NCBI GenBank assembly: GCA_025980765.1 | Contig: JAICXB010000005.1 | Coordinates: 1-64,000, forward strand | Length of the DNA stretch: 64,000 nucleotides | Origin: Terriglobales bacterium | GTDB lineage: Bacteria > Acidobacteriota > Terriglobia > Terriglobales > Acidobacteriaceae | Reading direction: 5' to 3' | Shown here: positions 18,564 to 26,637 of the stretch, one piece after another | How positions within the stretch are numbered: position 1 is the first letter of the stretch | How the letters are laid out: each line of letters begins with the position of its first letter | Notes under the pieces: generated by a model | Told to the model about the DNA's origin: nothing | The model's input: the letters and a program-made list of their open reading frames with translations, nothing else | Database searches by the model: none | Program-made: the position numbers and the translations under genes

Positions 18564-18839
18564 TTTGGTTTTCGCGCTTGCTCCCGGACGGCAGGAAATT
18601 CACAGCGAGCCAACAGCTCCGACGGCCTCCTCGGGCGGGACATGCTTTGAGACGGCCAATCTGGATGTGTTTTATCAGTAAGTGACTCCGGAACAGAGAC
18701 TTAGCCTGAAGCAGGCATGGGGAATCACACACAAACTTGAAACAATATCACAGCAGTTGTCAAGTTGGCTACCGTTATGCTTGGCTACGTGATGGGAGTG
18801 GCAAACGTGCGAGAATCGCCGTTCTAAGCCGTTTCTTCC
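18564..18839. promoter_or_regulatory. Divergent intergenic region with inverted repeat
   Basis: This gap separates the minus-strand nucleotidyltransferase and a plus-strand small gene, so it should hold both promoters. Near 18733-18766 ACTTGA and TCAAGT, with inner ACAA and TTGT, form an interrupted inverted repeat in AT-richer sequence, a possible regulator site. No promoter can be fixed with confidence. Confidence 0.25.
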
Positions 18840-19313
18840 ATGCCCTCTACGCATAAAAAGGTGATCGTGCGAAAAATGGACCGCGACAGCCTCACCGGCT
18901 ATGTCGCCGGCTCCCATTTTGTCGCCGACGGCAAGCTCGAACTGCTGACTCAGTCGGGCAAAGTGATCTACATCGATCTGCGGGAGGTGAAGGGCGTCTA
19001 TTTCGTTCGCGATCTTGCCGATACCGAGGCCGTGGGACGCAAGACGTTTACCACGCGTCCGCGGAGCGAGGGACTGTGGGTGCGCATTGAATTTGTGGAC
19101 AACGACATTCTCGAAGGGCTCATGCCCAATGACCTGACCCTGCTCACCGGGGAGGGCTACCTGGTGATCCCGCCCGACACCCGCTCAAATACCCAGCGCA
19201 TCTTTGTCCCCCGCACCGCATTGGCATCCCTGACCGTGCTGGCAGTAATCGGCGGCGGCGTGCATCGGCGCCGCGAAAAAGATCAGCGCCAAGTGCCGAT
19301 GTTTGAGGAGTAG
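18840..19313 (+). CDS. Conserved small protein of unknown function (DUF6982-like pattern)
   Basis: The 157-residue protein begins with KVIVRKMDRDSLTGYV and contains IDLREVKGVYFVRDLAD. I associate this pattern with a beta-rich domain of unknown function that recurs in acidobacterial proteins; the DUF6982 name is from memory. A second short domain (LWVRIEFVDNDILEGLMPN) follows, then a basic tail. No catalytic motif, signal peptide or membrane helix is seen. It stands alone, ahead of a repeat region. Function unknown. Confidence 0.7.
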   Translation: MPSTHKKVIVRKMDRDSLTGYVAGSHFVADGKLELLTQSGKVIYIDLREVKGVYFVRDLADTEAVGRKTFTTRPRSEGLWVRIEFVDNDILEGLMPNDLTLLTGEGYLVIPPDTRSNTQRIFVPRTALASLTVLAVIGGGVHRRREKDQRQVPMFEE

Positions 19314-19548
19314 CTGCTGGAAGCTAGCTCCTAGCTGCTAGCTGCTGGCTGCTAGCGAGCAGATTCCAACCACGAATCACACCGATCAGCACGGATTTCA
19401 TGGATCAAGCTTCTTTTCGTTAATTCTCATCCCTGTGATCCGTGTACATCCCTGTAATCCGTGGTAGGACATTTGCTGTTGCTGTTGCTTTTGCCTGTTT
19501 GCCAGCAGCTAGCAGCCAGAACCCAGTAGCTACTAGAATCATCACGTC
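19314..19548. repeat. Composite intergenic repeat: CTAGCAGC words and ATCCGTG element
   Basis: The gap before lpxD is built of two kinds of repeat. The outer parts (about 19318-19360 and 19500-19535) are strings of the words TAGCTGC, GCTGGCT and CTAGCAGC that are inverted relative to each other. The inner part (about 19371-19468) pairs CACGAATCACACCGATCAGC-type sequence with ATCCCTGTAATCCGTGGT. Related sequences recur near 23230, 23338, 31890, 34045, 46100 and 56640. Confidence 0.65.
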
Positions 19549-20577
19549 ATGAAACTCCAGGAAATTGCGCACAGGCTGGGGGCGACTCTCGAGGGTGATT
19601 CGAATCCCGTCGAGATCACCGGTGTGGCCGGCATCGAAGAGGCGGGCGAAGGACAAATTACCTTTGTCGCCAACCCCAAATACGCGCCGGCAGCGCGTTC
19701 GACAAAGGCAGCAGCGGTGATCGTCGGCAATGACTTCCCTTCCGTGGAACGCGTTCTATTGCGGCACCGCAACCCCTACCTGGCGTTCGCTCATGCCATC
19801 GAGCTGTTCTATCGCACCCCGCGGCATCCACCCGGTGTCCACCCCACTGCGGTGATTCACCCCACGGCCAGCATTGGCGGTGGAGCACATATCGGCGCAT
19901 ACGTTGTGATTGAGGAAGACGTCAAAATCGGAAACAACTGCACGCTATTGCCGCACGTAGTCATCTATTCCGGAGCCCGCATCGGCGATAACTTTTTCGC
20001 TCACGCTCATGCGATTGTTCGCGAACGCTGCCAAGTGGGGGACAACGTTATTCTCCAGAATGGCGCAGTCGTCGGTGCCGACGGTTTTGGCTTTGCGAAA
20101 GACGATCGCGGCGAATGGCACAAAATCGCGCAGTCCGGCCCGGCGGTGCTCGAAGACTTTGTCGAAGTGCAAGCCAATGCATGTGTGGACCGCGCCAGCG
20201 TAGGCGAAACCCGCATTGGGTGGGGATCGAAGATCGACAACCTGGTGCAAGTAGGACACGGATCGAAGGTTGGACGGCGCACGCTGCTGTGCGCGCAGGT
20301 AGGATTGGCGGGCTCAACCCGCGTTGGCGATGACGTGATTCTTGCCGGACAAGTCGGGGTTGCCGGGCACTGCACCGTGGGCAATGGCGTAATCGCCACA
20401 GCGCAGAGCGGGATTCCCAACGATGTCGCCGCCGGTAAGGTGGTCAGCGGATATCCAGCGATTGACAATCGCCAGTGGCTGCGCGCGGTTGCGCTATTCA
20501 GCCGCTTGCCGGAACTGGCGCGCAATTTACGCGCGTCGTCGAGGATTTCCAGAGGAACCGGCGCGGCGGTGGAATAG
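19549..20577 (+). CDS. lpxD: UDP-3-O-acylglucosamine N-acyltransferase LpxD
   Basis: LpxD adds the second acyl chain (from acyl-ACP) in lipid A synthesis, so the cell makes an outer membrane. The N-terminal uridine-binding domain ([17 protein letters not shown]) is followed from about residue 105 by left-handed beta-helix hexapeptide repeats ([34 protein letters not shown], with the catalytic His region [12 protein letters not shown] near 230-240). At 342 residues it is normal length. Other lpx genes are absent, so it is not in the usual lpxD-fabZ-lpxA cluster. Confidence 0.95.
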   Translation: MKLQEIAHRLGATLEGDSNPVEITGVAGIEEAGEGQITFVANPKYAPAARSTKAAAVIVGNDFPSVERVLLRHRNPYLAFAHAIELFYRTPRHPPGVHPTAVIHPTASIGGGAHIGAYVVIEEDVKIGNNCTLLPHVVIYSGARIGDNFFAHAHAIVRERCQVGDNVILQNGAVVGADGFGFAKDDRGEWHKIAQSGPAVLEDFVEVQANACVDRASVGETRIGWGSKIDNLVQVGHGSKVGRRTLLCAQVGLAGSTRVGDDVILAGQVGVAGHCTVGNGVIATAQSGIPNDVAAGKVVSGYPAIDNRQWLRAVALFSRLPELARNLRASSRISRGTGAAVE

Positions 20578-20635
20578 ACTGGCACGCGCTCGGTCGCATC
20601 CAACTGCAAAGCTCCAGAGGCGAGTCAAATTATTG

Positions 20636-21463
20636 ATGGACGAAATCGCGACGCGCTCCACCACAATGGATGACAAGAAGCCGTCCGCGCGGATTCCTAT
20701 CCGCGTGCTCCTGCTCGACGATCATTACGACAACCTGATCCTGCGCTCGGCCATCCTGCGCAAGCACGGATATGAAGCCATCAGCGCCAGCACCATCGAG
20801 GAAGCCGAAGCCCGCTTGCAGGAAGCCGATATTGCCGTGCTCGATTATCACCTCGGCGCAGGCAAATTCGGCACCGAGGTGGCCAACAGCCTGCGCGAGA
20901 AGCGTCCACAGGTGCCCATCATTATTCTTTCCGCCACGCTGGAGCGCCGCTTTGGCGGGGTTGAAGACATGCATCTGCTCAAAGGCTACAGCTCGGTCGA
21001 CGATCTGCTCGCCGCCCTGCGCTCCTTCGAAGCCAAGCGCCGCGGCAAACCGGTGGTAGTGGATGCGCGCGATTTCTACTACTCCCGCATCAACATGGCC
21101 ATGGGCGACGAAGTGGTGCTGGAAATCATGGACCGCGATGGCAACTGGCAATACGTGAACGAAACCCTGGCCAGACTGCTGGAAAAAAAGCGCTCGTGGT
21201 TTCTCGGCAAGAACTTGTTCGCGGAATTTCCCGAACTGGGAGAAGAGTGGCAGGACATCATCCGAACCGTCGCCGACACACGGGAAACCTACATCGACCG
21301 AACGTTTCGCGGACTGCCATTGCCCAGAAAGAGTCCCAGATACATTTGGAACGTGCTGGTCTTCTCGCTCAAACTGCATGACAACCGCAACGGCGTGGTG
21401 CTGAGCGCGCGCATTCTGCAGCGCAAAGATCCACTGAAATTGCCCGACCCTGCGGGTGCGTGA
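20636..21463 (+). CDS. Response regulator with REC and PAS domains
   Basis: Residues about 20-135 are a receiver domain: the acidic pair in VLLLDDHYDN, the phospho-acceptor Asp in IAVLDYHLGAG, Ser in IIILSATLE and Lys in LLKGYSS. Residues about 150-270 look like a PAS domain (DRDGNWQYVNETLARLLEKK, then the F-rich core). There is no DNA-binding or enzyme output domain, so it may work through protein contacts or ligand sensing. I chose ATG 20636; the frame is open far upstream but overlaps lpxD. No partner kinase is nearby. Confidence 0.82.
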   Translation: MDEIATRSTTMDDKKPSARIPIRVLLLDDHYDNLILRSAILRKHGYEAISASTIEEAEARLQEADIAVLDYHLGAGKFGTEVANSLREKRPQVPIIILSATLERRFGGVEDMHLLKGYSSVDDLLAALRSFEAKRRGKPVVVDARDFYYSRINMAMGDEVVLEIMDRDGNWQYVNETLARLLEKKRSWFLGKNLFAEFPELGEEWQDIIRTVADTRETYIDRTFRGLPLPRKSPRYIWNVLVFSLKLHDNRNGVVLSARILQRKDPLKLPDPAGA

Positions 21464-21487
21464 TCTGTACGGAGAAGAAAACGATGA

Positions 21488-21584
21488 AATTGTCATCCCG
21501 AGGCGCAGCGAGGGATCTGCTGTTATGAACCTCGCCAAACAGCAGATTCCTCGCTCCGCAAAGGGGCGCTTCGGAATGACAATT
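21488..21584. repeat. GTCATCCCGAG-type inverted repeat overlapping a gene start
   Basis: The arm AATTGTCATCCCGAGGCGC (from 21488) is mirrored by GCGCTTCGGAATGACAATT (ending 21584), and inside it GGGATCTGCTGTT pairs with AACAGCAGATTCC. The whole forms a long imperfect stem. Repeats of this GTCATnCCGAG kind are common between genes in several bacterial phyla. Here its right arm includes the ATG at 21576 used by the lipoprotein gene. Confidence 0.8.
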
Positions 21585-21947
21585 CACCAGGCTTGTTGCG
21601 CGTGGCTCATTTTGGTTTTTGCTCTGTTATGCGACGGATGCCACTCCCGCGGCATCAACGTCAGCATTCAGAACAACGCGAAGGTTCCGCTCTTAAACGT
21701 CGAAGTGGATTATCCCGGCGCTTCGTTTGGCACCGGTAGCATTCCCCCGAATGGATCGTTTTGGTATCGCATTAAGCCCACCGGCGACGGCCAACTCACG
21801 CTGAGCTTCGATCTGCAGAACGGCGCGAACCACAAAGAGAAAGGGCCAACGCTGCATCACGGAGAAGAAGGAAACATCATTTTGATTGTCGATCAAGACC
21901 CTGCGGGAAAGTGGCAGATGCGGGTGCAGCAGAACCCGCTGCGGTAG
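21576..21947 (+). CDS. Small putative lipoprotein, function unknown
   Basis: The frame from ATG 21576 begins with a hydrophobic stretch (AWLILVFALLCDGCHS) whose LCDGC could be a lipobox, so the mature protein would start at that Cys and sit in the envelope. The remaining ~100 residues look like a beta-sandwich (GINVSIQNNAKVPLLNVEVD, PPNGSFWYRIKPTGDGQLTL). I do not recognise the family. Both ends lie in repeats: the start codon is in the inverted repeat at 21488-21584 and the stop codon TAG is inside a GCGGTAGC hairpin. Confidence 0.65.
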   Translation: MTIHQACCAWLILVFALLCDGCHSRGINVSIQNNAKVPLLNVEVDYPGASFGTGSIPPNGSFWYRIKPTGDGQLTLSFDLQNGANHKEKGPTLHHGEEGNIILIVDQDPAGKWQMRVQQNPLR

Positions 21948-21995
21948 CGGCGGGGGCAGTTGCGGTGATCACGCGGGCACCGACCGCCCGCATCC
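21934..21995. repeat. GCGGTAGC-core hairpin covering a stop codon
   Basis: CCGCTGCGGTAGCGG begins at 21937 and contains the stop codon of the lipoprotein gene. A further GCGGGCACCGACCGCCCGC palindrome follows at about 21974-21992 and could act as a bidirectional terminator between the two convergent genes. Confidence 0.55.
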
Positions 21996-21999
21996 ACGT

Positions 22000-22932
22000 C
22001 TATTTCGCAATCGCGGTAAACAGGTCTGAGTTCACCAGGCTGATGAACTTGCGATCGTCGGTTTCGAATTTAATCTTCAAACTGCCGCTGTCTGAATCCA
22101 CCGCGACATTGTCTAACGCGATTTTCTCAGTTGGGGTGGCGTTCATCTTCTTGTATAAGATGCCGGCATGCAGCAGCGATGAAAGCGTCGCCGCGGTGAA
22201 GGCGTCAGAGGTGCTGACGTTGAGGTTGAACTTCACGCCGTTGCTGAAATCCATCTTGTAGGCCGAAGCTTTCAGCCGGTTCTTGATGACGTTGTAGTCG
22301 GCCAGGTTCGCGGCTTCGCCCAGGGCAGACTTCATCATCTCCTGCGTGCCTTTATCGTCAAGCACGCTCCAGATCGCGTCATTGTCCACGCCGGAGATCA
22401 TGTCGACGATCTCCGAATTCGTGTTCAGGCTCTTTCCGTATCCGTCACGCGCATCGAGAGCGGTTTTGAGGGCCGCGGAGTCGCCGAAAAGCATGTTGTA
22501 GTTGTCGAGCAGCACCATCGACAAGCCGCCGTCCATGGGATACAACGACGAATCGCGGTACTTCACCGCCTTGATCTTCTTCTGCTTCAGCCGGAGCGCG
22601 ACTTTATTGCCGGCAAACGCGCCCTGGGCCACACCGACAACCTGCAACCCACTCTTCACCCGAAAAGACGCGAAGGTCAATTGATCGACATCCTTCTCCG
22701 GATCGATGCCAATCCCCTTCAGCGCGGTCTCAAACTTCTTGAGCTGATCGGGCAGAACCCGCTTCTTCAGCGCCTGCGCGCTTTGCGAATCCTGCATGGT
22801 GCGGTAATCGACGTCAATAATCTGCTGGATGTCGGCCGGAATCACAGCGCGGGTCTGGCTGCCAAGCGCGGCAGCAAAGCTGAAAAGAGAGGACGTACAA
22901 ACCGTGGCAAGAGCAAGAATGCGGTACTTCAT
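22000..22932 (-). CDS. Exported protein of unknown function
   Basis: A 310-residue protein begins with a signal peptide (MKYRILALATVCTSSLFSFA) with a likely cleavage near AALGSQ. The rest is soluble and mixed alpha/beta, with PADIQQIIDVDYRTMQDSQS, GIDPEKDVDQLTFASFRV and LSMVLLDNYNMLFGD. I know the pattern from acidobacterial hypothetical proteins but cannot name a function. It is monocistronic and convergent with the lipoprotein gene. A 77-base dispersed repeat begins 31 bases before its start codon. Confidence 0.75.
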   Translation of the reverse strand: MKYRILALATVCTSSLFSFAAALGSQTRAVIPADIQQIIDVDYRTMQDSQSAQALKKRVLPDQLKKFETALKGIGIDPEKDVDQLTFASFRVKSGLQVVGVAQGAFAGNKVALRLKQKKIKAVKYRDSSLYPMDGGLSMVLLDNYNMLFGDSAALKTALDARDGYGKSLNTNSEIVDMISGVDNDAIWSVLDDKGTQEMMKSALGEAANLADYNVIKNRLKASAYKMDFSNGVKFNLNVSTSDAFTAATLSSLLHAGILYKKMNATPTEKIALDNVAVDSDSGSLKIKFETDDRKFISLVNSDLFTAIAK

Positions 22933-22963
22933 GGTGTCCTTTTATTTTACGCCAGCTATTTAG

Positions 22964-23040
22964 ATGAGCAGCTCAGGATAAAGGTAACCCGCATGGGTCA
23001 ACTCAGTCGCTTGGACAATGCACCTTGGAGTGTCTTAACC
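22964..23040 (+). repeat. 77-base dispersed repeat, copy 1
   Basis: Starting ATGAGCAGCTCAGGAT, this segment matches 34513-34589 over its whole length, roughly four in five positions by eye. In one frame both copies translate to related peptides (EQLR, VTRMG, RLD, WS in the same order), and many of the differences are in third codon positions. Confidence 0.75.
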
Positions 23041-23576
23041 GCTACATCTGCTCAACTGCCGACGGCGACCGATGTCGAGTGAATTCTCATGGATGCTGGC
23101 GATGAGGATGTTGAAGTGTTGCGCGGATTGGGAACAATTCCCTCTGCTTTCCTGAGAACAGGGAAAAAATACAGGAAAAATTCGGCGCCGGCAGCGAAAG
23201 CCCAGTAACAGCAAAGTTAACGCCTTTGATTGCTAGCAGCTAGGAGGTATGAGCCAGGAGCTGGTTCCAAAAGCTGAGGAAAGGAACAGGAAAGGAACAG
23301 GAAAGCCCCGATTTTCGGCCTAAGTTTTTGATTTGCAAGCAGCTAGCAGCCAGCAACCGGTAATTGTCTTGAAATAACAGGAAACGAACAGGAAAGCCTC
23401 CGATTTCCACAAGCCAGGGCACGCCGACCTCCACAGTAGGCCAGCACGTGAGACCGGAAAGACGTGGCGGGGATCAGTCCAACCCCAAATGCAGATCCCC
23501 TTCCAGGCGAAGCAAGCGAAGGTTGCGGTTGTCCTAAAATGAAATTGTGATCTGTGAACGCAAACCCGCGCTTCTG
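23041..23576. other. Repeat-rich non-coding gap
   Basis: No gene is supportable here. It holds GGAACAGGAAA words repeated at about 23279-23303 and 23376-23396, and CTAGCAGC-type words at about 23232-23246 and 23340-23355. Two segments, each a CTAGCAGC word near an AACAGGAAA run and a CCGATTTnC motif, look like diverged copies of one unit. Confidence 0.5.
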
Positions 23577-24302
23577 ATGACCAAGCTGTTTGTTGCGCTT
23601 GCGTCGCTGTGCATCTGCTCGAACGCCTGCAAAGCGCAGCAAGCGGGATCGATCGACCTCACTCAGATCGAAGCACGCGATGAGTTGCGACGTCCTCCGG
23701 CGCGCCAGGGCGACGCCACAGAGCTCCGCGGCATGGTGGCGCCTGTTAACTCCTGCGGTCAAATTCCGAAGGACGCTCCTGCCGTTCAGACCACGTTGGT
23801 TTGGGTGGACCGAGAGGAGTACTCGCCAGGCGACAAGATCAAGTTCGAAGTTCGGATTCTGAACACCGGTAGCGTACCGCTCGCGCTGCCATTCTCTCCG
23901 CATTTAGCCGATCTTCAGCCCGCAGACCCGGGCCCCAAAGTCGGATACTCCCAAACCCGGGTTAGCCTGGAGTTCAGCAGCGTGCTGCGCAACGTAAGTT
24001 TCACGGCCCCTGGAGGAGGAGGCAACGTTAATTTGTATGGTGATGAAAGTCATCCGGGAACGATGCTGACCTTACGGCCAGGTGAATGGGCGCAGATCAT
24101 CGGAGAAGGAAAATTCATGATCAATGATTGGCCACCGGAAGCGCATTCCAAGGACGCGATCAATCACTTGAATGCCACGCTTATCATCACTCAGAACGAA
24201 ACCCTTCTGACCTCAACCGACGCAGCAACCACCGAGCGTTACATCTGTCTAAACCAGACCCGGGGACCCAATGTGCCCCTCAAGCTGCGGGCAGCGGACT
24301 GA
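23577..24302 (+). CDS. Secreted protein of unknown function
   Basis: The 241-residue protein starts with a signal peptide (MTKLFVALASLCICSNACKA). It has a beta-sandwich-like middle (WVDREEYSPGDKIKFEVRIL, NTGSVPLALPFSPHLADL) reminiscent of Ig-like or intracellular-proteinase-inhibitor domains of secreted proteins. A glycine-rich loop TAPGGGGNVNLYGDE follows. I chose ATG 23577 because it begins the signal peptide; an in-frame GTG/ATG region 30 bases upstream is possible. No enzymatic motif is seen. It stands alone between repeat-rich gaps. Confidence 0.65.
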   Translation: MTKLFVALASLCICSNACKAQQAGSIDLTQIEARDELRRPPARQGDATELRGMVAPVNSCGQIPKDAPAVQTTLVWVDREEYSPGDKIKFEVRILNTGSVPLALPFSPHLADLQPADPGPKVGYSQTRVSLEFSSVLRNVSFTAPGGGGNVNLYGDESHPGTMLTLRPGEWAQIIGEGKFMINDWPPEAHSKDAINHLNATLIITQNETLLTSTDAATTERYICLNQTRGPNVPLKLRAAD

Positions 24303-24650
24303 ACACCCCGACAACCGAACGCCGATTGCCCTAAAATGCGGCCGCCTGCCGTTCATTCGCTTCGTAGCTCCGCGGCTTCGCGGCTGCGCAGCTCGACACC
24401 ACCTACCCGCTACCGCGGGCGGTACTGATCGATCGGCCGTGGGAAACGAGGATCATCCCGCCGGCAAGTCATCCCTCCCTGGAAACATCCGAGAGTACTG
24501 TGCAGTCTGTGATCAATTTATCTGGCGAGCTCAGCAATCGACCATCAATGCATGCGCCACACTATTGCTTATCGCTCATCGCTTATCGCTGATTGCCTAT
24601 CGCTGATTCCCGCGCATGATAAGGTGTCAGCACTCTCAGCGGAGGTCGCC
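24303..24650. other. Gap with GCGGTAGC hairpin and TATCGCT words
   Basis: No gene is seen. CCCGCTACCGCGGG (24406-24419), followed by CGGTACTGATCG, is another copy of the GCGGTAGC-core hairpin. Near 24562-24606 the words CTTATCGCT and ATCGCTGAT repeat several times. The ribosome binding site GGAGG of the next gene is at 24641-24645. Confidence 0.55.
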
Positions 24651-25964
24651 GTGGCTTTCGTTCGTTCCATTGGCCGTTGGACCATGACCGCTCTGGTCGT
24701 GAATTCCATTATAGGAAACAGCATTTTCGGATTGCCGGGGGAGCTTACTCGTCTGCTGGGTCGGGCCAGTCCTGTGGCGATGCTGATTGCCGCGCTGATT
24801 GTCTCGCTGATTGTCGCCTGCATGGCCGAGGTTGGATCGCAATTTACCGAGGCCGGTGGAGGCTACCTGTACGTTCGCCGGGCCTTTGGCCGGTTCGTTG
24901 GTATTGAAGTCGGATGGTTTTACCTGTTCGGTTGTTTGGCAGGCGGAGCAGCCAATGCCACGCTGTTTGTCCTGTATCTATCGACTCTGTGGCCCGCGGC
25001 GGGCGGCAGATTGCTGCGCATCGCCATCATGGCGGCGGTCATCGCGTTTCCCACTTTGGTGAATTTTCTCGGTGTGCGTCGCGGAGCGAACCTGAGCACG
25101 GGACTGACAATCGTGAAGGTCCTGCCGCTGGTTGCGCTGATCGTTCTCGGCCTGGCACATTTCAAAGGCCCGACACAGCCGTTTTCCATTGCTGAATTCA
25201 CACAACCCGGCCTGAGTTCCTGGTTAAGGGCGCTGCTGCTGCTGATCTTCGCTTATGCCGGCTTCGAGTTCGCCATTGCCGCCGGTGGCGAAATAGCAGA
25301 TCCGGAGCGGACGGTGCCGTTTGGGCTGGCGGCAGGTGTGGCGGTTTGCGCGCTGGTGTACATGTTGATTCAGTTTGTGGTGGTAGCCACCATCGGAACC
25401 ACCCCCACGCAACATCCCCTGGCCGACACCGCGTCGGTTGTGCTGCGGCAGGGTGGATCGGTGTTCGTCGCAGTCTCCGTCATGGTTTCAACCTACGCCT
25501 GGATCTCCGGCCAAATCGTGAGCTCGCCGCGAATCCTCTATGCCTTCGCCGCCAATGGCGATGCCCCAGCCTTTCTCGCCAGAGTGAATTCCCGTTTCAA
25601 TACTCCGGCAACGGCCATCGTGGTATTTGCGGCGTTAGTGTGGCTGCTGGCGGCGACGGGAACGTATCTATGGATCGTCGCAGTCGGGGCCGGCGCCCTC
25701 CTGATTCTGTATTGCGGAGTGTGCGCCTCGTTGATTCGTCTGCGGGCCACGCAGCCGCAAGCCAAAGCGCTACGAATCCCCTTCGGTCCGGCCATCGCCG
25801 TTCTCGCGATTGGACTCTCGCTAACATTAATTTCTGCCCTGGACCGGCGCCAGGCGCTGCTGATCGCGATAACCGCACTGCTGGCAACAACAAACTGGTG
25901 GTGGTCAAGAAGGCACGCAGCCAAGGAGCGGGGATCAAAGCTCTTCACCGCGGTCTCGCGATAA
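24651..25964 (+). CDS. APC-superfamily amino acid permease
   Basis: A protein of about 437 residues with roughly twelve hydrophobic helices. The first helix carries the APC signature (MTALVVNSIIGNSIFGLPGE), and helix 6 the region FAYAGFEFAIAAGGEIADPE, typical of amino acid/polyamine transporters. GTG 24651 is favoured by GGAGG five bases before it; the frame is open further upstream through non-coding repeats. Substrate unknown. It has no operon partner. Confidence 0.88.
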   Translation: MAFVRSIGRWTMTALVVNSIIGNSIFGLPGELTRLLGRASPVAMLIAALIVSLIVACMAEVGSQFTEAGGGYLYVRRAFGRFVGIEVGWFYLFGCLAGGAANATLFVLYLSTLWPAAGGRLLRIAIMAAVIAFPTLVNFLGVRRGANLSTGLTIVKVLPLVALIVLGLAHFKGPTQPFSIAEFTQPGLSSWLRALLLLIFAYAGFEFAIAAGGEIADPERTVPFGLAAGVAVCALVYMLIQFVVVATIGTTPTQHPLADTASVVLRQGGSVFVAVSVMVSTYAWISGQIVSSPRILYAFAANGDAPAFLARVNSRFNTPATAIVVFAALVWLLAATGTYLWIVAVGAGALLILYCGVCASLIRLRATQPQAKALRIPFGPAIAVLAIGLSLTLISALDRRQALLIAITALLATTNWWWSRRHAAKERGSKLFTAVSR

Positions 25965-26015
25965 CGAAGCTGGGGAGCTAATCTGCTTTTATGAGCAGCG
26001 TCTGGTCGCGTTGCA

Positions 26016-26088
26016 CAACGATCAACAGTACCGCCTGCGGTAGCGGGTGGCGCAGTTCCCGTGTCGCGCGCGACACCCGGTGATGATT
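26016..26088. repeat. GCGGTAGC-core hairpin element
   Basis: CAGTACCGCCTGCGGTAGCG (from about 26025) followed by GGTGGCGCAG matches the left half of the 8276-8358 element. A second small palindrome (GTGTCGCGCGCGACAC, about 26061-26076) follows. Confidence 0.65.
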
Positions 26089-26124
26089 TGAGCTTGGCGT
26101 GGCAACGGCAGAAGGAGCTGGAAC

Positions 26125-26289
26125 ATGGGTAAGAAGCGTATAGGATCGAGCATTGACGACTTCCTGAGAGAGGAAGGCATCTTCGAAGAATCGCAGCCCC
26201 TGGCAGTGAAGGAAGTTGTGGCCTGGCAACTGGCGCAAGCAATGAAGAAGAAGAAAATTTCCAAGGCCCGCATGGCAGCGATGCTCTAA
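26125..26289 (+). CDS. Truncated XRE-like antitoxin / regulator
   Basis: The 54-residue product (MGKKRIGSSIDDFLREEGIF at the start, then VVAWQLAQAMKKKKISKARM) matches the first half of small helix-turn-helix antitoxin-type regulators, which normally continue for about 40 more residues through the recognition helix. Here a stop follows AAML, in the middle of the expected domain. The ribosome binding site AAGGAG is good (eight bases before ATG). There is no toxin gene beside it. It is either a decayed antitoxin or a short independent form. Confidence 0.6.
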   Translation: MGKKRIGSSIDDFLREEGIFEESQPLAVKEVVAWQLAQAMKKKKISKARMAAML

Positions 26290-26299
26290 TCGAGTTGAA

Positions 26300-26318
26300 G
26301 GGCTCGGGGCCCGAGCCC
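26300..26318. repeat. GC-rich palindrome
   Basis: GGGCTCGGGGCCCGAGCCC is an almost perfect 19-base palindrome directly after the small antitoxin-like gene. It lacks a T run and may be a hairpin repeat rather than a terminator. Confidence 0.45.
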
Positions 26319-26356
26319 CAGTAGTGGCAAATCCGGGAGTTTTAATTTTGAGATTC

Positions 26357-26380
26357 GAGGCCGCAGCACGCGGCCTCTTT
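26357..26380 (+). terminator. Rho-independent terminator candidate
   Basis: GAGGCCGC (26357-26364) pairs perfectly with GCGGCCTC (26370-26377) around the loop AGCAC and is followed by TTT. It would end transcripts coming from the small antitoxin-like gene or upstream. The rest of the gap to 26637 shows no gene. Confidence 0.6.
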
Positions 26381-26637
26381 CAATGCTGTCTTAATTGAGG
26401 TACTCGATTCCCTGCCGGAGAAACCCCGCGCCCCGCAACCGGCTCCTCGCCGCTCCGTTCATCCACCGCGCTAAAAGGCAAGAAAAAAGACGAAAATAAT
26501 AGACCGCGATATTCCCGACCGCCGATAACCCGCGGTTGATCCGCTTCGCAGCTATGTCAGAGCCAAGCGAAAAGCCGTGCCGGCATCGCGATTTCATCGT
26601 AAAATTGCGCTTTTCAGCATAGCGTCGCAGTTACCAA

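Noticed and set aside
17583-18650. 355-codon plus-strand frame
   Set aside because: It is opposite the nucleotidyltransferase catalytic domain, which carries clear motifs; no independent evidence.
23270-23400. Possible CRISPR-like or tandem array (AACAGGAAA words)
   Set aside because: Units are too short and irregular, there are no spacers of even length, and no cas genes are in the window.
23343-23903. 186-codon minus-strand frame opposite a small secreted protein
   Set aside because: The plus strand has a proper signal peptide and protein-like composition; the minus frame runs into the repeat-rich gap.
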